A stretch of DNA of 5,027 nt, taken from Vulcanimicrobiota bacterium. Lineage in GTDB: Bacteria; Vulcanimicrobiota; Vulcanimicrobiia; Vulcanimicrobiales; Vulcanimicrobiaceae. Shown here one piece after another: positions 1 to 4,861 of the stretch. The stretch lies in contig PMUE01000380.1 in NCBI GenBank assembly GCA_003167055.1, forward strand, positions 1-5,027, in the 5' to 3' direction. Under the pieces are notes generated by a model, which was not told where the DNA came from, searched no databases, and saw only the letters and a list, made by a program, of their open reading frames with translations. Both the position numbers and the translations under genes were made by a program. Each line of letters opens with the position of its first letter. Within the stretch, counting starts at the first letter, position 1.

Positions 1-16
1 GAGCGACCGGCGGCTG

Positions 17-45
17 TGAAACTGGTGCGTTCGGCACGTCGTGTA
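17..45 (+). promoter_or_regulatory. Candidate ECF-type promoter for the sigma-factor operon
   Basis: A TGAAAC hexamer at 17-22 is followed by CGTC at 37-40 (14-nt spacer) and CGTG at 40-43 (17-nt spacer). TGAAAC with a CGT-type -10 element about 16 nt later is the known pattern for ECF sigma factors of the Bacillus SigW type. Because the first gene downstream encodes an ECF sigma factor, this could be an autoregulated promoter. The spacing is not exactly canonical for either -10 choice, and the assignment rests on pattern matching alone. Confidence 0.35.
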
Positions 46-50
46 CCATA

Positions 51-66
51 GAGGGGAGCTTCCCTC
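51..66. promoter_or_regulatory. 16-bp dyad just downstream of the promoter candidate
   Basis: GAGGGGAGCTTCCCTC is self-complementary at all eight pairs except one G-T pair (56/61). It lies where transcription from the promoter candidate at 17-45 would begin. It could be an operator for a dimeric regulator or, in RNA, a 5' hairpin of five to six pairs with an AGCT loop that protects the message. There is no U-run after it, so it is not a terminator. Confidence 0.4.
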
Positions 67-157
67 GCGACCGGCGGCGGCCCTGGTTCGCCAACTTCAG
101 GATTTTGGGGACGCGATGTGAAACCCGATTGAGGCCAGGAGTGGTCAGGGCGACCGT

Positions 158-826
158 ATGAGCGTGCTCGCGCCACTCCCATGGGGAGTCCACGTGCCAA
201 CAGCGGCCCAGCAGGCCAAGCCGTCGTCCAATCGGGCGGCGGACCGGCCGGCACCGAGCGTCGAAACCTTCGATCGCATCGTCGACGATTACCAGCGCCG
301 TCTGTACGGCTTTGCCCTGCGCATGACGGGCAATCGTGAGGACGCCGAAGAGATCGTGCAGGATGCGTTTGTGCGCGCCTATCGCGCGCTTGGCAAAATG
401 TCGCCGGAGCAGCGCGGCGACCTGCGCTTGCAGCCGTGGCTCTACACCATCACGCTCAACGTGACGCGGAACCGTTTGCGTAGTAAACGGCCAACCAACG
501 TTGCGCTCGATGCGCTTGCCGATCCGGACGCCTTGCTGCGCGAATCGCACGAAGGCCCGCCGCAGCCCGAAACCATCGTTGAGCAAAACGCTGAGGTAGC
601 GCTCGTCGAGCGGGCGCTGCTGCAGCTCCCCATGCACCTGCGCGCGGCCGCGACGCTGCGCTTTATCGAAGGCCGCAGTCATCCGGAAATCGCCGAGATC
701 TTGCATCAGCCGATCGGCACGGTCAAGTCACACGTTCACCGTGCGGTGCGCATCCTGCGTCGCATTCTCGGTCCCCAAATCGGACGGACCGCACCCGAAG
801 GAGATCCCCTACATGCGCTGTCGTGA
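158..826 (+). CDS. ECF-type sigma-70 family RNA polymerase sigma factor
   Basis: This 222-residue protein directs RNA polymerase to a specific promoter set. Region 2 covers about residues 38-108 (FDRIVDDYQRRLYGFALRM, then the acidic NREDAEEIVQDAFVRAYRAL stretch for core binding and -10 recognition). Region 4 covers about 147-204, with the helix-turn-helix HPEIAEILHQPIGTVKSHVHRA that reads the -35 element. Regions 1 and 3 are absent, as expected for ECF factors. An unusual proline/alanine-rich N-terminal extension of about 37 residues precedes region 2, so a later start is possible. The ATG at 158 has a modest CAGGG seven bases upstream. The last 14 bases overlap the next gene, which carries an anti-sigma-like zinc finger; this is the classic arrangement of an ECF factor and its regulator. 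The family is clear; the target regulon cannot be read from the sequence. Confidence 0.93.
   Translation: MSVLAPLPWGVHVPTAAQQAKPSSNRAADRPAPSVETFDRIVDDYQRRLYGFALRMTGNREDAEEIVQDAFVRAYRALGKMSPEQRGDLRLQPWLYTITLNVTRNRLRSKRPTNVALDALADPDALLRESHEGPPQPETIVEQNAEVALVERALLQLPMHLRAAATLRFIEGRSHPEIAEILHQPIGTVKSHVHRAVRILRRILGPQIGRTAPEGDPLHALS
798..803 (+). promoter_or_regulatory. Shine-Dalgarno fixing the start at 813
   Basis: AAGGAG lies nine bases before the ATG at 813, inside the end of the sigma-factor gene. It decides for this start over the upstream in-frame ATG at 741, which lacks such a site and would add 24 residues encoded by sigma region 4 DNA. Confidence 0.75.
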
Positions 827-1556
827 CGTCCAAGAGCTTTGGGACGAAGTACGCGCGGATTGCCGCGAGTCAGTCAAAGAAGCCGTCGACATTCACCTAC
901 GCGCCTGCCACCATTGCCAAGAACTCTATGAAGAGTTCGAAGGCGTTGCGTACTGTCTCTCGTGCCTACCCAAACCGGAGCCATCCTGCGATCTGACCAA
1001 GCGCGTCGTCGAGCACATCGCGACGATCCGAGTGCGCGAGCGCTCGACGCCGGTCGTGCTTACCTCGGCGCAGACCCCGATCGGCCGGCTGTACGTCGGC
1101 TTCAAGGAAGCGCGCATTGCTTACGTCGGTATCGATACCGGCGAAGATTTCGAGCATGTCCGCACGCGCGTCGAAAGCCGCCTGCGCCGGCCGGTGGTTG
1201 CCGGTGACGCGCCGGCGTGGCTCAGCAGCACGCTCGAACAATTCTTTAACACGTGGCACGTCGACGATCAGATGGTGGATATCGAGGATCTCACCCCCTT
1301 CGAACAGGCGGCGCTCCGGGCAGCCGCCCGTATCCCTCCCGGCGAGGTGCGCTCCTACTCGTGGGTCGCCTCGCAAATCGGCCGTCCGCGCGCGGCGCGC
1401 GCCGTCGGCCAGGTGATGGCCCGCAATCCGCTGCCGTTGCTCTTTCCGTGCCACCGTGTGGTCGACGCGCAAGGCGCACTCCACAATTACGGCTACGGGA
1501 TCGAGATGAAGGCGCGGCTACTCAAGATGGAAGGCTACACCGCGCGAAAGCTGTAA
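813..1556 (+). CDS. Anti-sigma-type zinc finger fused to O6-alkylguanine-DNA alkyltransferase (MGMT/Ogt)
   Basis: The 247-residue protein has two parts. Residues 1-45 resemble the zf-HC2/ZAS anti-sigma finger: Cys3, then His28-x3-Cys32-x2-Cys35. A short Cys-rich linker follows (Cys48-x2-Cys51, Cys59). Residues about 80-247 form a suicide DNA alkyltransferase, which moves an alkyl group from O6-alkylguanine to its own cysteine. The active-site PCHRV is at 212-216 with Cys213. Counted without gaps from that cysteine, the human MGMT residues Y114, R128, N137, H146, Y158 and E172 correspond to Y182, R196, N205, H214, Y226 and E240, all conserved, so the domain looks catalytically competent. The position of human G160 is Tyr228, a bulky residue as in E. 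coli Ada (Trp). The start overlaps the ECF sigma gene by 14 bp, so translational coupling is likely. Ordinary MGMT/Ogt proteins lack a zinc finger and ordinary ZAS proteins lack this domain. I infer an alkylation-sensing anti-sigma factor; alternatively the finger may serve only DNA binding. No membrane segment is visible, so it should be cytoplasmic. Confidence 0.9.
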   Translation: MRCRDVQELWDEVRADCRESVKEAVDIHLRACHHCQELYEEFEGVAYCLSCLPKPEPSCDLTKRVVEHIATIRVRERSTPVVLTSAQTPIGRLYVGFKEARIAYVGIDTGEDFEHVRTRVESRLRRPVVAGDAPAWLSSTLEQFFNTWHVDDQMVDIEDLTPFEQAALRAAARIPPGEVRSYSWVASQIGRPRAARAVGQVMARNPLPLLFPCHRVVDAQGALHNYGYGIEMKARLLKMEGYTARKL

Positions 1557-1568
1557 CGTATCGGGGTA

Positions 1569-2279
1569 GTGGCCAGACATATCCTCATCGCGGGGTTCGA
1601 GCCCTTTGCCGGTGACAAGATCAGCCCCAGCGAGATGGTCGCGCGCAGCTTTGAGGGCGCGCTTCTTTCTGGGCGGCCGGTAGCCTCCCGCGTGATTCCG
1701 GTTGAAACGCGCAACATCCACGATCGCTTCGAGCAGGCGCTGCTCAGCGATCAGGCCGATATCGTTATCTTGCTTTCGCAGTTCGGCGGCCGCACCGCGC
1801 TCTCACTCGAGCGCGTAGCCGTCAATGTGCTCGATTTTGAGACGCCCGACAACGTCGGTGTGATGCGCAAGGGCGATGTGGTTTCGCGCGGCGGCCCGGA
1901 GGCGCGCATTTCGAATCTCCCGTTTGAAAAGATTGTCGAAGCGTGGACGGCGGCCGGCGTTCCGGGCTACGTCTCCAATTCCGCCGGCACGTTCATCGGC
2001 AACCAAGCGCTCTATGAGATGCTCGCGCTGACCGAACAGGCCGTGCCGCCGGCGATTGTCGGCCTGGTACATCTCCCGTATCTCCCCGCGCAAGCAATTG
2101 CTGCCGGGAGCGAATCCAACCCGTCGATGTCCTTCGATCTGATGAAGAAAGGCATCGAGGTAATGTCCGAAACGCTCGCGCTGTGGGTCGATCAACGCAC
2201 GCCGGAATCCTCGAAGCCCCGCGTCGGCGCGAAGTCCACGGCGTGGATCCCTCGCGGTGTAAAGGAAGCAGAACGCTGA
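1569..2279 (+). CDS. pcp: Pyroglutamyl-peptidase I homologue (family C15), catalytic Cys replaced by Gly
   Basis: The family removes N-terminal pyroglutamate from peptides in the cytoplasm using a Glu-Cys-His triad (Glu81, Cys144, His168 in the Bacillus enzyme). The 236-residue protein has the N-terminal GFEPFAG (9-15) substrate-pocket motif, GGRTALSLERVAVN (73-86) with Glu81, SNSAGTFIGN (136-145), and VHLPYLPAQ (167-175) with His168. The numbering matches the family exactly, but residue 144 is glycine (GGC, 1998-2000) and the whole protein contains no cysteine. As read, it cannot work as a cysteine peptidase. A single T-to-G change from TGC would explain it, so sequence error must be excluded; otherwise it is a pseudoenzyme, perhaps a binding protein. 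About 25 residues at the C terminus extend past the usual end. The GTG start lies 12 bp after the previous stop with only a weak GGGG close by, and is chosen because the FEPF motif must sit near the N terminus. Confidence 0.88.
   Translation: MARHILIAGFEPFAGDKISPSEMVARSFEGALLSGRPVASRVIPVETRNIHDRFEQALLSDQADIVILLSQFGGRTALSLERVAVNVLDFETPDNVGVMRKGDVVSRGGPEARISNLPFEKIVEAWTAAGVPGYVSNSAGTFIGNQALYEMLALTEQAVPPAIVGLVHLPYLPAQAIAAGSESNPSMSFDLMKKGIEVMSETLALWVDQRTPESSKPRVGAKSTAWIPRGVKEAER
2261..2268 (+). promoter_or_regulatory. Shine-Dalgarno supporting a CTG start at 2276
   Basis: AAAGGAAG sits seven bases before CTG 2276-2278, which overlaps the TGA of the upstream gene (2277-2279) as CTGA. This copies the common ATGA coupling arrangement. 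No other candidate start before the essential DVHGH motif has a comparable site. Confidence 0.45.
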
Positions 2280-3898
2280 GCGACCCACGTATTGCGGCGA
2301 TCCCCGACGTCCACGGCCATGCAAAAGGCGAACATCGCCCCTTTGCCGAGGAGCGGCCAATCGCGTATTCACCGCGGATGCTGTTTCTGTGGTTCTACCA
2401 TGCGTGCCGGCGTAATTCGCCGCGCTTCATCATGGTGTCCGACCACATCAACTATCTGACGTTCGAAGATCCAGGCGCCGTGCATACCGTGCGGCGCGCG
2501 CTCAAGCTCGCGCACGCAGGCGATCTTTACGGCGCGGCCGAGACCGCCGGCGTCGACGTAACCCATGCCGCCGTGGTCGGCGAAAGCTTGCGACGCGGTA
2601 TGCGTTTCTCAATCGGTGCCGAGGTCGATAACGACCCACGCGCGAGACCAGATGCGCAGAATATCGTTGACGCGATGCGGCCGGACGGAATTATCCGCTC
2701 GGTCCATTTCTTGCCGATCGATCATCCGGAAAAGGGCGCCGACTTTATGTGGCCCTACGACAATCCGGAATTCGCCCATCTCTTCGATCACGTCGGCGTC
2801 GAGCGAACGTGGGAACTCTACACCGCGCGGCTCTTCGACGACATCGAAAAGCTGCCCGGGCACATCGTCGGCCACTTCTATCGGCCCGCGGTTTTGGGTC
2901 ATTGGCCTGACGAAAAGAAGCTCGAGGCGTATGAAGATCGGCTGCTCGACCTTGCGCACGCGCGCGGGATGGCGGTCGAGATCAACACGCGGCAGATCTA
3001 CCGTGCGGAGAATGACGAGCAGCGCGGGAAGTATATCGCCGCCAACAAACGGTTGATGCGCAAGGCGAAAGCGCGCGGCGTGGGTATCGCGATCGGATCC
3101 GACGCGCACAGCCCGAAGGATCAGGGCGGTGCATTCGACACCGTGCTCGCGATGCTCGACGAGTGCGGCGTCAACGAAGTCGTCTTTCCAGTCGCCGGAC
3201 GGCTTGCGCGCGTGGTCCTACGTGCGACGCGCGAGCATCTCGAAGCGCATGCACAGCGGTCGCCCGAACCGGTGCAGCCCGGCAGCAGCATCACCGGCTT
3301 CAGCCGCGCCGAACTCGGCCTTCCCGAAGAGCCCGAACTGCAACCGCGCACGCGCGAAGGCGCGCGCGCACTGCGTGAGGCCGGGCCGAAGAAACGCGCG
3401 AGCAGTCCGGAGCGCACGACCAAGAAGCCGGCTGCCCCGGCAGCGTCACCGAAGTCGACGTCGAAACGCAGCGCCGAGTCGGCGGCGTCGTCGGCGAAGA
3501 GCAAGGACACGAAGAGCGCGGCCAAAGCGGCGCCGGTAAACAAACCGGCTGCGGTCAAGAAAGTCGCGCCGCCTCCAAAGAAAGCATCGGCGAAAAAAGC
3601 TGTCGTGAAACCCGCGGCGCCGGCCAAAAAAGTGCCGGCGAAAAAGGCGGCTGTCGTGAAGAAACTAGCGCCCGCCAAGAAGGCCGCGCCGGTCAAAAAG
3701 GCCGCGCCCGTTAAAAAGGCTGTGCCGGCGAAAAAGACCCCGCCGCCGAAAAAGAGCGCGCCCGTCAAAAAGGTTGCCGCCAAGAAGGCTGCACCCGCAA
3801 AGAAATCTGCGCCGAAACCGGCAGCCAAAAAATCTGCAAAACCAGCTTCGAAACCGTCGAAGGGAACGACCAAAAAGAAGACGACCAAGCGCCGTTAG
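2276..3898 (+). CDS. PHP-domain metal-dependent phosphoesterase with histone-H1-like C-terminal tail
   Basis: Numbered from CTG 2276, the protein has 540 residues. Residues about 8-320 are a PHP domain, a TIM-like barrel that hydrolyses phosphoesters with a cluster of metals. Candidate ligands appear in order: DVHGH (11-15), SDH (55-57), GAEV (114-117), VHFLP (143-147), VGHFY (198-202) and GSDAH (274-278), so the site looks complete. Residues about 321-370 are a linker. Residues 371-540 are an extreme Lys/Ala/Pro tail with about 50 lysines in 170 residues and many PxKKx units, like eukaryotic H1, bacterial H1-like proteins and AlgP. Such tails usually bind DNA or RNA, so the enzyme may be held on nucleic acid; its substrate is unknown. 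The start is uncertain: CTG 2276 has the best ribosome site, with GTG 2243 and GTG 2183 as in-frame alternatives inside the upstream gene; ATG 2379 would lose the first metal motif. The gene overlaps the previous stop and the next gene starts 18 bp later, so it is part of the same unit. Confidence 0.85.
   Translation: MSDPRIAAIPDVHGHAKGEHRPFAEERPIAYSPRMLFLWFYHACRRNSPRFIMVSDHINYLTFEDPGAVHTVRRALKLAHAGDLYGAAETAGVDVTHAAVVGESLRRGMRFSIGAEVDNDPRARPDAQNIVDAMRPDGIIRSVHFLPIDHPEKGADFMWPYDNPEFAHLFDHVGVERTWELYTARLFDDIEKLPGHIVGHFYRPAVLGHWPDEKKLEAYEDRLLDLAHARGMAVEINTRQIYRAENDEQRGKYIAANKRLMRKAKARGVGIAIGSDAHSPKDQGGAFDTVLAMLDECGVNEVVFPVAGRLARVVLRATREHLEAHAQRSPEPVQPGSSITGFSRAELGLPEEPELQPRTREGARALREAGPKKRASSPERTTKKPAAPAASPKSTSKRSAESAASSAKSKDTKSAAKAAPVNKPAAVKKVAPPPKKASAKKAVVKPAAPAKKVPAKKAAVVKKLAPAKKAAPVKKAAPVKKAVPAKKTPPPKKSAPVKKVAAKKAAPAKKSAPKPAAKKSAKPASKPSKGTTKKKTTKRR
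3575..3805 (+). repeat. Degenerate repeats encoding PxKKx units of the H1-like tail
   Basis: Protein residues about 434-510 are built from five- to eight-residue units such as PAKKA, PVKKA and PPPKKS. The DNA shows matching imperfect direct repeats of the form GCGCCGGTCAAAAAGGCC. They arise from protein-level repetition, and the codons vary between copies, which argues against very recent duplication. Repeat number is likely to differ among relatives through slippage. Confidence 0.7.
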
Positions 3899-3916
3899 GC
3901 GATCGGGAGAGTAGCC

Positions 3917-4720
3917 ATGAATATCGAGCGGCAACGCAACATTGCTTTTGTGGGCCCGCATCACGCGGGTAAAACCACGCTCGTGGAGGCTGCGCTCGCG
4001 TATAGCGGCGCGATCGGACGACGAGGATCGATCGCCGACGGCACGACGGTCACCGATCACGAACCCGAAGACGTTTCCCACGTACAATCGACGACGGTGG
4101 GCTTTGCGCATTGCAGTAGCGGCACGGTCGACGTCACGATTCTCGACGCTCCCGGCTTCATCGATTTCTTCGAAGAGACGAAGTTTGCGCTTTGTGGCGC
4201 GGACGGCGCCGTGATCGCGGTCGAAGCCGATCCCGCGCGCGTCGTGCAGACCAAGACGCTGGTCGATTATCTCGAGTCGCGCAAAATGCCGCACTGTTTC
4301 GTGATCAACAAGCTCGATCGCCCGGGAGCAAATTTCGAAGCGACGCTCGCCGCGTTGCAAGCGTTGTACGGACGGCACGTCGTCGCCGAGCAATGGCCGG
4401 TTTTCACGCGCTCGGCGGCCACGGAAAAAAATAGCGGCTTCTCCGGCTACGTCGATCTAGTGGATATGAAGGCGTACGCGTTTGAGGGCGAGCGGGAGAG
4501 CGAAGGCGCGGTGCCGGGCGACATACTCGAGCGCGCACGCACTGCGCACGGTGAATTGCTCGAAGCGATTGCCGACTTCGACGACCATTTGATGGAAGAA
4601 TTGCTTGAAGGCGTCGAGCCGCCGCTCGACGAGGTCGAGCCAGGCCACTTCATAAGCTGCCACATCCCCCTCGACGAGCTGAGGCAGCTCCAGCTACCGG
4701 GACCGGCGGCGCAGTCGTGA
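3917..4720 (+). CDS. EF-G-like translational GTPase, truncated within the G domain
   Basis: The family couples GTP hydrolysis to ribosome translocation or related ribosome functions; full-length members are about 650-700 residues with five domains. This product has only 267. Residues 1-241 match the start of the G domain: P-loop GPHHAGKTT (13-21), DAPGF (77-81) at the G3 position, and NKLD (131-134) for guanine recognition, continuing to the DDHLMEELLEGVEPPLDEVE segment (222-241). The usual next element (G5, Ser-Ala) and domains II-V are missing. Residues 242-267 look unrelated to EF-G. The G3 motif has Phe where canonical EF-G has the catalytic His, which suggests a paralogue of the EF-G2 type. 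GGGAGAG (3905-3911) precedes the ATG. The gene follows the PHP gene by 18 bp. It is likely a broken gene or the product of a rearrangement or assembly junction near 4640; a short functional protein is less likely because the G domain is incomplete. Confidence 0.8.
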   Translation: MNIERQRNIAFVGPHHAGKTTLVEAALAYSGAIGRRGSIADGTTVTDHEPEDVSHVQSTTVGFAHCSSGTVDVTILDAPGFIDFFEETKFALCGADGAVIAVEADPARVVQTKTLVDYLESRKMPHCFVINKLDRPGANFEATLAALQALYGRHVVAEQWPVFTRSAATEKNSGFSGYVDLVDMKAYAFEGERESEGAVPGDILERARTAHGELLEAIADFDDHLMEELLEGVEPPLDEVEPGHFISCHIPLDELRQLQLPGPAAQS

Positions 4721-4759
4721 AGACAGTGACGAACTGATAACAAGATTGCGCCAAACTTA

Positions 4760-4770
4760 AATCTGAGATT
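4760..4770. promoter_or_regulatory. Short AT-rich palindrome in the intergenic region
   Basis: AATCTGAGATT is a perfect inverted repeat of five bases around a central G. It lies in the most AT-rich stretch of the window, about 90 bp before the GTG of the next gene. It could be an operator half-site pair, but at this length chance is possible. Confidence 0.25.
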
Positions 4771-4804
4771 AGGTAGGAAATCCGTTGCCAGGCAGACGAA
4801 TGCC

Positions 4805-4851
4805 GTGCCACAAACCCACTGTGCTACAAACCCACGGTGCTACAACCCACG
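4805..4851 (+). repeat. Three tandem 15-16-nt repeats before the Tat-signal gene
   Basis: The copies are GTGCCACAAACCCACT (4805-4820), GTGCTACAAACCCACG (4821-4836) and GTGCTACAACCCACG (4837-4851, one base shorter). They differ at only one or two positions each, so recent duplication is likely. The last copy runs into the GGAGG ribosome site of the gene at 4862, placing the array in its 5' leader. It could tune expression through a binding protein or by changing leader length. There are no spacers, so it is not a CRISPR array. Confidence 0.7.
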
Positions 4852-4855
4852 GAGG
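4851..4855 (+). promoter_or_regulatory. Shine-Dalgarno for the GTG start at 4862
   Basis: GGAGG lies six bases before GTG 4862-4864. It supports this non-ATG start for a gene that runs off the window end. Confidence 0.7.
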
Positions 4856-4861
4856 CTAGCC

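Larger units (their letters stand above)
3..124. repeat. Two pairs of short direct repeats in the leader
   Basis: The 12-mer GCGACCGGCGGC occurs at 3-14 and again at 67-78. The 8-mer TGTGAAAC occurs at 15-22 and again at 117-124. In the first copy the two words are adjacent; in the second they are separated by 38 nt. The first TGTGAAAC contains the -35-like hexamer of the promoter candidate, while the second has no CGT element at a suitable distance. The repeats could be regulator-binding sites or remnants of a partial duplication. Confidence 0.4.

Noticed and set aside
51..66. Rho-independent terminator
   Set aside because: The stem has almost no loop and is followed by CGCGACC rather than a T-run.
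741..812. Upstream ATG extending the anti-sigma/alkyltransferase protein by 24 residues
   Set aside because: The extension overlaps sigma region 4 coding DNA and lacks a ribosome site; ATG 813 has AAGGAG at nine bases and places Cys3 where ZAS proteins usually have a cysteine.
966..1484. Minus-strand open frame of 172 codons
   Set aside because: Lies opposite the alkyltransferase domain, whose catalytic residues are all conserved on the + strand; no family features.
1803..2372. Minus-strand open frame of 189 codons
   Set aside because: Arg-rich shadow of the Pcp-like gene, typical of GC-rich DNA; it crosses the end of one real gene and the start of the next and shows no domain.
3587..3840. 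Runs of six A in the tail as programmed frameshift sites
   Set aside because: The reading phase (xxG/C AAA AAA Gxx) is not the classic A AAA AAG slippery phase, and the zero frame is open to a natural Lys/Arg-rich end, so no frameshift is needed.
3121..3888. Long open frame on the minus strand (255 codons, Phe/Ala/Gly-rich)
   Set aside because: It is the antisense shadow of the Lys/Ala/Pro repeat tail; AAG/AAA codons read as CTT/TTT. No ribosome site or recognisable domain, while the + strand has a clear PHP domain.
4746..4775. Sigma-70-like promoter (TTGCGC ... TAGGTA) before the Tat-signal gene
   Set aside because: The -10 match is poor and the spacing is not ideal; not enough to call, although a promoter somewhere in 4721-4861 is likely.
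4805..4851. CRISPR array
   Set aside because: Three short copies directly abut with no spacers and there are no cas genes nearby; this is a plain tandem repeat.
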